Origin: Roseburia inulinivorans DSM 16841
GTDB lineage: Bacteria > Bacillota > Clostridia > Lachnospirales > Lachnospiraceae
Length of the DNA stretch: 57,343 nucleotides
Reading direction: 5' to 3'
Assembly (NCBI RefSeq): GCF_000174195.1
Contig: NZ_ACFY01000158.1
Span: forward strand, 1 to 57,343
A program made the position numbers and the translations under genes. The notes below the pieces were generated by a model. The model did no database searches and had not been told where the DNA came from. It worked only from the letters and a program-made list of their open reading frames with translations. This document shows positions 21,356 to 29,639 of the stretch, piece after piece; the stretch's first letter is position 1, and each line of letters starts with the position of its first letter.

Positions 21356-23303
21356 CTATGGTCTGCCAATTACTACAATCTTTCCAACACTTGCCACATC
21401 ACGGTAAACTACGCCAACTCTTTCATTCAGGGCTTCTACCACCTTGCCATTGCCGACATATACTGCCACATGGCTGATATTCTTATATCTTCCGTTGTTT
21501 GTGAAACTGTAAAAGATAAGATCACCAGGCTGCATTTCATCATAAGATACGGTCTTTCCTGCTTCATCAAGTCCCTGTGCTTCTGCCGCTGCTGTAGTTG
21601 CTCCTCCATAACTGATATTCACATCTGCATCCTTCCATGAATAATACGCAAGTGAACTGCAATCATAATAATTGCCACTATCTCTTAATTCCTGACTGTA
21701 AGGATAACCCACTCTGTGAAGGGCATAAGAGCAGACTGCTTTCTGCCTGCTATCTGTAATACCACTGAGGATTGCATTTATTTCATCCTCTGTCATGGAA
21801 CTTACTCCGGGGCTTCCACCGCCTCCACCGCTTCCACTTCCGGCATATCCAAGCTGTCCCATAAACTCCGGACTCATGATCTGCTCAAGCATTTCTACCT
21901 GATCAGAATTAAATCCATAAACAGAAATCATATCTCTGTATGATTTGAGCGTAACATTTACATACAGTACCGACTTCGTAACAGTTGTTACATTGCCATC
22001 TGCGTCTGTTTCCTCCACATCTTTTGTTCCACTACTTGTAGTATAAGAACACATATCATTTACTACAGTCTGCAACCACCCCTTTGATATATCATTCATA
22101 ATTGTTGCAGTATCGCCTACACCATACTTGACCATGTAGACCGCCATAATGTCGTAGTAGTTACTTGGATTTTCATCCATTCCCTCATAATCTACATACA
22201 CCAGTTCGCCAAAGTCATATCCGGTATGTTCATTCACTTTGGTATTCACATCACGGTTAAATTCAGACACATAAGCACTTGTAACTGTCTGCACTGTATC
22301 TCCTGACTCCAGCGGCGGTAAAAATAAGGCAAATGGTGAATTATAAAGAATCGCTATCACAGCAATAACCGGAACTGCAACGATTACCACTAAAAGAACC
22401 AACAGCAAAAGTACAAGTCCGATAATCGGAGCTGCCGCCTTTATCCAGAGAACTGCCTTTTTTACAATCAGATCTTTTACCAGTTTTACAACACTGTCCG
22501 TCTGATTTTCCTGTTCTTTCATCTTATCCAGAAAAAATTTAATCTTTCTGCTACGGTTCGCTGCTTTCACATCCTTCGCCTCAATAGATACACCTGTGGC
22601 ATAGCCTGCCGCCATGCCGACTGCTGTACCTGCTCCCGGTGCAACCGCTGTACCTGCCGCTGTGGTTGCCGCTTTTGCCGTAGTTTTGGCAGTTTCTTTT
22701 GCAGTGTTCTTAGCAGTTTCTTTCGCTGCTGTCTTTGTCGTGTCACCGGCAACCTTTTTTTGCCGTATCACTGGCAGCTTTCTTTCCCATCTTTTTTGCC
22801 AGTTTCTTTCCTGTTTCTACCTTCTTGATACGCCTCTTTGCTTCGGCTGCCGCTTTCTTTCTGAAAAGTGACGCTCCCCTTGAAGCAGTTCCCGTAACCG
22901 GACGGCTTACTTCATATGCAAGATAAGCTGCCTGTGACACTTCCTGCCCGCCTTCCACCTGCTCTGTAACTGCTCCAGCCGCAAGTGCTCCCGTTCTTCC
23001 TGCTATATGAAGATTGGTATTCTTCGTCTTGATAGAAGTATTGGACTCCCGTATATTTCTCTTAAATTTTGAAGGTTCCTTTTCTTTCTTCTCTGCCTGA
23101 TGAATGGTACTCTTACGATAAGACTTCTTTTTACCTGTATCATTTATCTTTGCACTGGCAATTTTCGGACCACGCTGTACGGTGTAAATGTTACTGCCCT
23201 TAATTTTAGCCTTCTTCGGTTCATGCATATGAATCTTAGCTTTTTTCTTAGTGTGAATGACCATAGGCTTGTCATCCACTTTTTTTATCTTCAATGTTCC
23301 CAC
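21356..23303 (-). pseudogene. CD1108-type membrane protein with NlpC/P60 peptidase, one-base frameshift
   Basis: Two frames form one protein of ~648 residues. The first (22743-23303) has the basic N-terminus KIKKVDDKPMVIHTK... and ends in KKAASDTAKKGCR. The second (21356-22771) continues VAGDTTKTAAKETAKN..., a TM helix (IIGLVLLLLVLLVVIVAVPV), a helical VirB1-like region, and NlpC/P60 with Cys in YYDCSSLAYYSW and His in ISHVAVYVGNG. The break is at an A7 run (22755-22761) where A6 would join the frames. Family members are single proteins that open the cell wall for conjugation. The slip may be an assembly error, a mutation or a slippage site. The start is GTG 23303 or TTG 23294. Confidence 0.75.
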
Positions 23304-23330
23304 CTTCTTTCTGTATCCTTAAAAAAGGTA

Positions 23331-23365
23331 AAAAAGTAGCCATCCGGAACTTAGTCCAAATGGCT
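23331..23365 (-). terminator. Terminator between VirB4 and the CD1108-NlpC gene
   Basis: On the minus strand AGCCATttGGA...TTCCgGATGGCT forms a stem (23338-23365) followed by a U-rich run. It lies just after the VirB4 stop, so transcription into the wall-hydrolase gene is probably partly attenuated. Confidence 0.75.
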
Positions 23366-23379
23366 GATACATTGCAATT

Positions 23380-25758
23380 CTAATCAGCAAATTTTGCCTC
23401 CCTTTTCTTCTGCTCCGCAATCTTTTCGTGGATATTGGTGTTATACAGTCTGTAAAGGTCAGTGTCCTTGCTGATCTGGTTATCAAACGGAATTACCACG
23501 GAACCACACTTGATAAGTCCCATTCCCGATGCAGTATTGGTTACGAAACGAAGCTGTGCCTCTGATACACCGATAACCTCTGCCATCTTGGAACTGTCTG
23601 TATTCGCCTGCTTTAAGAGTGCAACAAACTCAGAGTTTGCAAGCATTGTAGTGGCGGTGTAGTTCTGTAAAAGGTCCACGACGTTCTGGGTGATACCCGT
23701 GCACAGTCCACCTTGTTTCCTCACCTTCTTCCAGAGCTGCTGTAAATATTTTGCAGAATACTCCGAATTAAGCAGGACATGGAACTCATCAATATAGAGC
23801 CAGGTTGCCTTGCCCTTCTGCCCGTTTTCTACAATTCTGTTTTGAATAGACTCCATCATAACAAGCATTGTGATAGGACTAAGCTCCGTGCCTAAGTCCC
23901 TGATACCATATACCGTGAATCGGTTATCTACATCAACATTTGTCTGGTGGTTAAAGATATTGAGGGAACCATTTACAAAAAGTTCCAAAGACAATGCGAT
24001 ATCCTTTGCTTCGTCCTCCGGCTGTTCCATAAGGATATCGTAGAAGTCACTCATTACCGGAATATACTTTTCCCTGCCCCTTGCAATGTCGATATACATC
24101 TTTCTCACGCAGCGGTCAATGATTGATTTCTGTCTGGAATTTAAGCTGTCCCCGATACACTGCTCACAAAGACCAAGCATAAATTCCCCTTTTTCCCTTA
24201 TCATTCCCTTTGAATCATTCGGATCAAGACTCCACACATCCATCTCAAGCGGATTTACATAATTGTCCGTGTATGTGGACATATTTACCACGGTTCCACC
24301 ATAAGTCTGTGCAATATCAAAATATTCGTTCATCGGATCAATGACGATAATCTCATCATCTCCCGACAAGAATACGCTGCCCATTTCCATCTTACAGAAG
24401 AATGATTTGCCGGAACCCGGCACTCCGAATACAAAGCCATTTCCGTTGATGAGCTTCTTTCTGTTACCGATATTTACATTCTTACTGATCTGGTTGATAC
24501 CGTAATAATTACCTGTGCTGTCATTCAGTTCCTGCACATTAAACGGCATAAGCACCGCAAGCGACTGGGTAAGAAGGGTACGCATTGTTTCCACCTGTCT
24601 TACACCAATCGGAAGTGCCGTGTTGAGTGCTTCCCTCTGCTTTAAGTAGTGTGTATCAATCGTACAACTGTTACGCTTTCCGATTGTTTCTACTGTTTCG
24701 CAGACACTCTCAAGCTCCTTCTTACTTTCTGCCATAAGGATAATGGTAACTCCTACAAAGAAAAGACACTGGTCATTCTCACGGACATCATCCATAATTG
24801 CCTCAATCTCTTTTTTCTCCGTTCTCTTTGCATAAGAGATTTCTGTGGAGAAGTCATTGTTCTTATTACGGACTCTCTGCTGCTTGATAATATCCGACTC
24901 AATACCAAGATATTTCTTCTGAAGCACCTTTGTGGTCAAATCCTTTGGCACAGGCACTACATCAATACTGGTAATGGAGTGGACAGGAAGGGAAGTAATC
25001 TCATTGATAAATCTGTCAGATAAACTGCTGGGATACTTCTTAATGAAAAGTGCCTTGCAGTATTTACTCTCGTCCTCAAAATGGTCTGGGAAATATTTCA
25101 CCATACCATTACATAAATCATTCTTAAAATCTGCTCCGACCTTCTTTGCCTTTTTGATATCAAAATCAAAACTGCCCTCATCGCCAAGATGGTAATAGTC
25201 ATAGAGCACTTTCAGCCTTTCATTGCCGTTAAGCGGCACAATCTCCGCCCCCAGTTCAATGAAAGCCTTGTGTATTGTTGCCTCAAGTGTGGCAAACTGT
25301 GCCTTTGCCTCCTCAAAGTTCTTTCTCTCAATCGTGATCGTCAGGTATCTTTCCTGTTCAATCCCCTGTCTGCCCTCAATAATCTTCTCCTCAATAATGT
25401 CATTGTAAATTCTTCGGTAATTATTGAAGCCATCGTTTTTTTCTGTAATAAGAACCTTATCACGGAGATCCTCCATATTTTTGTTCTTATTGTTAATCGT
25501 AATCTTATAATTACAGTCCAGCGAATTTAAGAATTTGCAGTATCTTTCAAAAATGCCGATCTGCTCATCCTCCGTTGCCGTTGTGTAATTGATGTCCTGA
25601 AAGCGGTAACACTTGGAATACTTATTCCTGCTTACTTCAAAAATACCGTTTTCAGCCACCGCCATAATCTCTATGGTTTCCTGAATGGATTTCGGTGTCT
25701 TATACAAAGGCTCACTTGCCTTTTTCAAGAGCTTAAATCCGTCCGTAAATAAACCCAT
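23380..25758 (-). CDS. VirB4/TraE-family conjugation ATPase
   Basis: 792 residues. This is the cytoplasmic motor of the type IV secretion channel. Walker A GVPGSGKSFF is near residue 446 and Walker B LYIDEFHVLL near 656, followed by the QNVVDLLQ region typical of VirB4/HerA ATPases. The N-terminal ~200 residues are the usual VirB4 non-catalytic domain. Full length for the family. It lies downstream of PrgI, VirB6-like and Maff2 genes, interrupted only by a toxin-antitoxin pair on the other strand. Confidence 0.93.
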   Translation of the reverse strand: MGLFTDGFKLLKKASEPLYKTPKSIQETIEIMAVAENGIFEVSRNKYSKCYRFQDINYTTATEDEQIGIFERYCKFLNSLDCNYKITINNKNKNMEDLRDKVLITEKNDGFNNYRRIYNDIIEEKIIEGRQGIEQERYLTITIERKNFEEAKAQFATLEATIHKAFIELGAEIVPLNGNERLKVLYDYYHLGDEGSFDFDIKKAKKVGADFKNDLCNGMVKYFPDHFEDESKYCKALFIKKYPSSLSDRFINEITSLPVHSITSIDVVPVPKDLTTKVLQKKYLGIESDIIKQQRVRNKNNDFSTEISYAKRTEKKEIEAIMDDVRENDQCLFFVGVTIILMAESKKELESVCETVETIGKRNSCTIDTHYLKQREALNTALPIGVRQVETMRTLLTQSLAVLMPFNVQELNDSTGNYYGINQISKNVNIGNRKKLINGNGFVFGVPGSGKSFFCKMEMGSVFLSGDDEIIVIDPMNEYFDIAQTYGGTVVNMSTYTDNYVNPLEMDVWSLDPNDSKGMIREKGEFMLGLCEQCIGDSLNSRQKSIIDRCVRKMYIDIARGREKYIPVMSDFYDILMEQPEDEAKDIALSLELFVNGSLNIFNHQTNVDVDNRFTVYGIRDLGTELSPITMLVMMESIQNRIVENGQKGKATWLYIDEFHVLLNSEYSAKYLQQLWKKVRKQGGLCTGITQNVVDLLQNYTATTMLANSEFVALLKQANTDSSKMAEVIGVSEAQLRFVTNTASGMGLIKCGSVVIPFDNQISKDTDLYRLYNTNIHEKIAEQKKREAKFAD

Positions 25759-25887
25759 TGTCTCTAACCTCGCTTTCTTATCTGTGAAAGCCCGCCGGGA
25801 ACATCACCCAACGGGCTTGTTCCCGACCTCACGGTCAGATACATATGAATAGTTGTGTTTATCCTGCTAACACTAATGGTATATCCA

Positions 25888-25924
25888 TTGACTTCATAAC
25901 AAAATTTGTGTATAATTTCGTTAT
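25888..25924 (+). promoter_or_regulatory. Promoter and operator of the toxin-antitoxin operon
   Basis: TTGACT (25888-25893), a 17-bp spacer and TATAAT (25911-25916) form a near-consensus promoter. The inverted repeat ATAACAAAATT / AATTTCGTTAT (25896-25906 and 25914-25924, 10 of 11 paired) overlaps the spacer and -10. This is the expected site for autorepression by the Phd-type antitoxin. Confidence 0.75.
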
Positions 25925-25943
25925 CAAACAAGGAGGTGTTTTT

Positions 25944-26207
25944 ATGCCAGCAATCAAATCAAGTGCTGATTTAAGGAATAATTACAATGAAATTTCTACA
26001 TTTTGTCATAATTATCCTGAACCAGTTTTCATCACGAAGAATGGAAAAGGCGACCTTGCCGTTATGAGCATTGAAGCCTACGAAGAACTGACCAGCCGCT
26101 TTGAACTTTACAGCCAGATCAAGGAAGGAATGGACGATATTGCCACAGGCAACACCAGACCATTTTCCGAAGCTATGGCTGATATCAGGAGCCGACGCAG
26201 CCGATGA
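25944..26207 (+). CDS. Phd/YefM-family antitoxin
   Basis: 87 residues; the start at ATG 25944 has AAGGAGG 8 bp upstream (the frame extends to 25845 without a site). The N-terminal Phd/YefM DNA-binding fold reads IKSSADLRNNYNEISTF, PVFITKNGKGDLAVMS, IEAYEEL. The C-terminal tail (RPFSEAMADIRSRRSR) should wrap the toxin. Its stop overlaps the toxin start by 4 bp. It is the only plus-strand operon in the conjugative block, between PrgI and VirB4, and likely stabilises the element. Confidence 0.9.
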   Translation: MPAIKSSADLRNNYNEISTFCHNYPEPVFITKNGKGDLAVMSIEAYEELTSRFELYSQIKEGMDDIATGNTRPFSEAMADIRSRRSR

Positions 26208-26536
26208 GCCATCAGGTTCATATCACTTCCACCGCAGAACACGATATTATGCGTGCTGCGGATTACATCGAATTTACCCTCAAAAATCCTGATGCCGCAG
26301 ATAATCTGTTAGATGCTGCGACTGAGCAGATAGGCTCATTAGCCGACCTGCCACAGAAGTTCCGTCTGGTAGATGATCCGGTACTGGCAAGCTGGGGCAT
26401 TCGTTTTGTGATAATCAATAATTACCTTGCCTTTTATACGATTGATGAAGAAAAGCAGACTGTAATTATAGTCCGATTTCTCTATCAGAAAAGTAACTGG
26501 ACTTCCATTCTTCGACAGGGATTTTCCCTCATTTAA
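26204..26536 (+). CDS. ParE/RelE-family toxin
   Basis: 110 residues: HITSTAEHDIMRAADYIEF, an Ala/Asp-rich helix, LADLPQKFRLVDDP, GIRFVIINNYLAFYTID and VIIVRFLYQKSNW, the standard order of a RelE/ParE fold. Whether it cuts mRNA or poisons gyrase cannot be told from sequence. It is translationally coupled to the antitoxin (ATGA). Confidence 0.9.
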   Translation: MSHQVHITSTAEHDIMRAADYIEFTLKNPDAADNLLDAATEQIGSLADLPQKFRLVDDPVLASWGIRFVIINNYLAFYTIDEEKQTVIIVRFLYQKSNWTSILRQGFSLI

Positions 26537-26565
26537 GGAATCTGTTTTTATGCAGGTTCCTTTTT
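26535..26565. terminator. Terminator of the toxin-antitoxin operon
   Basis: AAGGAATCTG / CAGGTTCCTT stem followed by TTTTT on the plus strand, overlapping the toxin stop codon and separating it from the convergent PrgI gene. Confidence 0.75.
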
Positions 26566-27076
26566 AGTGCATTGCTTTATAAGCAGCCACACCCGCTACC
26601 GCCAGCACAAACACGGCTGCCAGTCCAAACATCATGTTTCTTGTCTTTTTCTTCATTTCTTCAAATTCCTCCTGTTTCTTTACTGCTGACTCAGATGTTG
26701 TAATCTCTGATTGTAGTTTTTTACCTTTCTTCTTTACCTGTCCGTTCTGCTCCATTTCAAAAGCCTTGATAATCGGCTCTCCCTCAGTAGATACATAGGT
26801 AAGAGCCTTATTTCCAAACATAAAATGCAGTTTCTTTCCCATATACTCGTAGAAATTCATTCCATTAAAAGAATAAAATCCTCCAAGTGCTATCGGAGCT
26901 ACACACGGAATCGCCACATAAGCAGAACCCGTAAGACCAATATATCTATAAAGAAGTAATACGATACCGCCACCGACTATCACACTGGCAATAGAAAATA
27001 CAAGCTGTTTTGCTGTAAGTCCCATTGCCACCGATTCCTGATAACGGTCAATATCTTTGTTTATTTCAATAACCAT
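26564..27076 (-). CDS. PrgI-family conjugation membrane protein
   Basis: 170 residues: INKDIDRYQESVAMGLTAKQ at the N-terminus followed by two hydrophobic helices (LVFSIASVIVGGGIVLLLYRY and AYVAIPCVAPIALGGFYSF), FYEYMGKKL, then a charged tail and a last TM (MMFGLAAVFVLAVAGVAAY). This is PrgI, the VirB3-like partner of the VirB4 ATPase. It lies directly upstream of VirB4 in transcription order, apart from the inserted toxin-antitoxin pair. Confidence 0.88.
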   Translation of the reverse strand: MVIEINKDIDRYQESVAMGLTAKQLVFSIASVIVGGGIVLLLYRYIGLTGSAYVAIPCVAPIALGGFYSFNGMNFYEYMGKKLHFMFGNKALTYVSTEGEPIIKAFEMEQNGQVKKKGKKLQSEITTSESAVKKQEEFEEMKKKTRNMMFGLAAVFVLAVAGVAAYKAMH

Positions 27077-27089
27077 TGTCCTCTGCCCC

Positions 27090-27500
27090 CTATCTTGCTA
27101 ACTCCTTTGTCTCCGGCTTTCTTGCCATACCGATATTTGCCTCATACATATCCATTCCATCCGGACACAGTTCTCTCAGCTTATCGACATTGAACAGATA
27201 AAGAGGATATTCACAATAACCACTCCTCTGTGTAAATCCTGTAAACTCCCCAAGCTCATTTTCTGTGATGAATTTCTCAATATCCGGCATATCATTCACA
27301 TTCAGATATCCGCAGTAATTCGGTGCAGCAACAGACAAATTTACGGTCACATCACCAAACGGCTCATCGTATCCATCTTCATTACACATAAGCCCGATAT
27401 ACATTGCCTTGTTATTCATATACTGCTGAATATCGAGTGTTACCTGTGTCTCCCCGGAAAAACTGGAATTATAAGTCACCTGTTTCTTTTCATTATCCAT
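27090..27500 (-). CDS. DUF4313-family conjugative-element protein
   Basis: 136 residues with the DUF4313 pattern: YIGLMCNEDGYDEPFGDVTVNL, YCGYLNVNDMPDIEKFI, and GYCEYPLYLFN. Soluble, no TM; GAAGGAGG before the start. It is constantly found between the VirB6-like and PrgI genes of this element type. Function unknown. Confidence 0.8.
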   Translation of the reverse strand: MDNEKKQVTYNSSFSGETQVTLDIQQYMNNKAMYIGLMCNEDGYDEPFGDVTVNLSVAAPNYCGYLNVNDMPDIEKFITENELGEFTGFTQRSGYCEYPLYLFNVDKLRELCPDGMDMYEANIGMARKPETKELAR

Positions 27501-27512
27501 AAATGCCTCCTT

Positions 27513-28355
27513 CTATAATCCGAATGCCTTACTTGTAAGTGTCTGTGCTCCCTTCACACTTCCAACCGTCATTGCTATGGTAAATGTCATTTCACACAGA
27601 TAAATAAGTGTCTGTGCCCAGTCTGCATAACTTCCCGTAAAGGAAGGCAGCCCTGCATTGATAAATGCATTGCATACCACAATCGCAAGTGCCATTGTTA
27701 CCGCCTCAAACACACAGGATAAGAAATACTTACAGTAAGTTGACATCGTATGACTTACCATTCTGTTTCCTGCCATTGTAGAGCAGGCGATTGCTCCAAG
27801 CGGCACAATGATCAATATTTTTAAGAATCTGAAATACACGGTGTAAATGATAAAGAAACCACAGATAATAATGATGATTGCAAGCAGTGCCGTAAGGATC
27901 AGCATTACCAGACTTTCACCAAATCCAAGTCCCTTAATAACATCTGCCTGTGCACTGTCAATGGCAAGCTGTGTTGTTGTTCCTGCCGAAATAAGCCCTA
28001 CCAGATTTCCGATGGAAGTAAAAAATGCTTTCATAATCGTGACATTATTGGCAACAAACCATTCTGCAAGTCCTAATCGGATAAGCATACGCAGGATTGA
28101 TTCAAACCTCATTTCATCTTTCACATCTATACTTTCCGAACAGAAACCGATAACAAAGAACAGTACCACAAGGGAAGAACCAACCGCTACAAAGATTGGC
28201 TCTATTCCCTCGATGACTGCCCACGGACCACCGCCCTTAAAACTGACGGGCGATTGTCCAAGCATTGCAAAAACCAAAGATATCTGATTGTTCCAAAATC
28301 CAAACATAGCTTCAAGGAGAGCAAGTATTTTGTCTCCCAGCTTAAAAATATCCAT
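27513..28355 (-). CDS. VirB6/TrbL-like polytopic membrane protein (CD1112 type)
   Basis: 280 residues with at least five long hydrophobic helices (for example PIFVAVGSSLVVLFFVIGF, LVMLILTALLAIIIIICGFF, FEAVTMALAIVVCNAFI). This is the expected inner-membrane channel component of the type IV secretion machine. It lies between the Maff2 gene and DUF4313 with tight spacing and an AGAGGTGA ribosome-binding site. Confidence 0.85.
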   Translation of the reverse strand: MDIFKLGDKILALLEAMFGFWNNQISLVFAMLGQSPVSFKGGGPWAVIEGIEPIFVAVGSSLVVLFFVIGFCSESIDVKDEMRFESILRMLIRLGLAEWFVANNVTIMKAFFTSIGNLVGLISAGTTTQLAIDSAQADVIKGLGFGESLVMLILTALLAIIIIICGFFIIYTVYFRFLKILIIVPLGAIACSTMAGNRMVSHTMSTYCKYFLSCVFEAVTMALAIVVCNAFINAGLPSFTGSYADWAQTLIYLCEMTFTIAMTVGSVKGAQTLTSKAFGL

Positions 28356-28409
28356 ACCTGTTATTCACCTCTTTTCTTCTATTGCAACAGGGATTATTTT
28401 TTCCCTATC

Positions 28410-28787
28410 TTAGAAGCCTAAGAAAGTGAGTACAGTAGAAATACCTGCCATGATAATACCTGCCACAACCCCCTTTAAAGCTGAGTTCATAGTAGATGAA
28501 TCCTGCTGCTGGTATGCCTGTGCAAATTCCATTACATTCTTTGCAAGGATAATTACTCCAACTGCACCGATAACTGCGATCACAAGCGTTTTTAAGTTCT
28601 CAAGCGGCTGTGTTACTGCCGAAGTACCTCCTGCCGCAAAGCAGGTAGTGCTCATAAGCATTACTCCCATAACGGCTCCGGATAATGCCGGAACAAATTT
28701 TTTCTTAAACTGAATAAATCTCTGCTTCATACCTTTTTCCTCCATCTGATTGTTGTTGGTTGTCGTAATAATCTGTTCTTTTCTCAT
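28410..28787 (-). CDS. Maff2-family small membrane protein (VirB2/pilin-like position)
   Basis: A 125-residue Maff2 protein: basic N-terminus, a signal-like helix (VPALSGAVMGVMLMSTTCFAA), then two hydrophobic helices (TLVIAVIGAVGVIILAKNVM and VVAGIIMAGISTVLTFLGF). Two starts have good ribosome-binding sites: 28787 (GGAG) and 28730 (GGAGG, MKQRFIQ); the shorter form has a more typical signal sequence. The layout resembles VirB2 pilin, whose genomic place it takes, but that role is inferred. Confidence 0.82.
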   Translation of the reverse strand: MRKEQIITTTNNNQMEEKGMKQRFIQFKKKFVPALSGAVMGVMLMSTTCFAAGGTSAVTQPLENLKTLVIAVIGAVGVIILAKNVMEFAQAYQQQDSSTMNSALKGVVAGIIMAGISTVLTFLGF

Positions 28788-28808
28788 ATTGGTTGTCTCC
28801 TTTTCGAT

Positions 28809-28844
28809 AAAAAAATAGCCAGCAGGGTTTATCCCTAACTGGCT
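28809..28844 (-). terminator. Hairpin upstream of Maff2 (attenuator or terminator)
   Basis: On the minus strand AGCCAGttAGGG-loop-CCCTgCTGGCT is followed by A then seven U. It stands between the cargo gene region and the Maff2 start, so it would limit read-through from VirD4 into the channel operon. Confidence 0.7.
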
Positions 28845-28942
28845 GTTAAAAGTTACTTTATATGATCAGGCATAGCCTGTTGTAATGATAAAATCGGGCT
28901 TTCCCCGATATGTTTTGCTGTGACCACCTCCTTTCAAGGTAC

Positions 28943-28978
28943 AAAAAAAGCACCTTAACCATAATTGGCTAAAGTGCT
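28943..28978 (-). terminator. Terminator after the 29028 cargo gene
   Basis: On the minus strand AGCACtTTAgCC-loop-GGtTAAgGTGCT with seven U following. It is 50 bp past the stop of the cargo membrane protein. Bases 28845-28942 hold no gene that I can see. Confidence 0.78.
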
Positions 28979-29027
28979 GTGTGAATTAAATATTAAGTCA
29001 TTTACAAGAATGACAAAGCTATAATTA

Positions 29028-29549
29028 TCATATATTGCTTTTTCTTAATAATGATTCAAGTTGACTATTAATGGCATTTTTTAATAATTTCGAGAACTCT
29101 TGTCCACTTGCAAAATATTTTTCTCTTATGATTGGAAAATCCTTTGTATGTGTACCATCTGGTGCCTCAGCTTCAACTAAATTATTTAGTAAATTTTCAC
29201 ATTCTATTTTTTTGTTTTCCAATTCTTCAGTATAGCCCGCATCGAGTAACGGTTTTGCAATTTCATAACGCCCCAAATCGTCCATAAATTGATTAAGCAA
29301 TCTATAAAATGCTATTTCACTGTCTGTTTCTCCTTTGATTTCAGAATCATATTTATGCCAATTTATTAGTATTTCATGCAACCTGCTATATCGATATTTA
29401 TCAATTTCATTTAACTTTTTTTGTTCTTCAATATGTTTTAATCTATAACTATTTATCAAAGAAATTATTATATTCGCTATCGATGTTATAAGAGCTGCAA
29501 ATACTGTTGTTGTTAGAATCACTGTATACAAAAAATCTTTCTTTTCCAT
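29028..29549 (-). CDS. Cargo membrane-anchored protein, unknown function
   Basis: 173 residues from ATG 29549 (MEKKDFLYTVIL). One N-terminal TM helix (TVILTTTVFAALITSIANIIISL) is followed by a cytoplasmic helical domain (KHIEEQKKLNEIDKYRYSRLHEIL...). The gene is much more AT-rich than its neighbours and has its own palindromic promoter and terminator. It is a cargo insertion between VirD4 and Maff2. The single-TM plus helical-domain plan is compatible with a defence or exclusion protein, but nothing specific is recognised. Confidence 0.65.
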   Translation of the reverse strand: MEKKDFLYTVILTTTVFAALITSIANIIISLINSYRLKHIEEQKKLNEIDKYRYSRLHEILINWHKYDSEIKGETDSEIAFYRLLNQFMDDLGRYEIAKPLLDAGYTEELENKKIECENLLNNLVEAEAPDGTHTKDFPIIREKYFASGQEFSKLLKNAINSQLESLLRKSNI

Positions 29550-29595
29550 TAAAGTACCACCATACAATTCCCAATTTACGAAACTCTTTCATTCC

Positions 29596-29632
29596 GCATA
29601 GGCACATTATACCACAGTTCCTGTGCCTATGC
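29596..29632 (-). promoter_or_regulatory. Perfect palindrome carrying a -10 box, upstream of the cargo gene
   Basis: GCATAGGCACA and TGTGCCTATGC (29596-29606 and 29622-29632) are a perfect 11-bp inverted repeat. The minus-strand interval contains TATAAT. It is probably the promoter and operator of the 29549 gene. It could also act as the terminator hairpin of the VirD4 gene, which ends at 29640. Confidence 0.55.
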
Positions 29633-29639
29633 GACGCCT

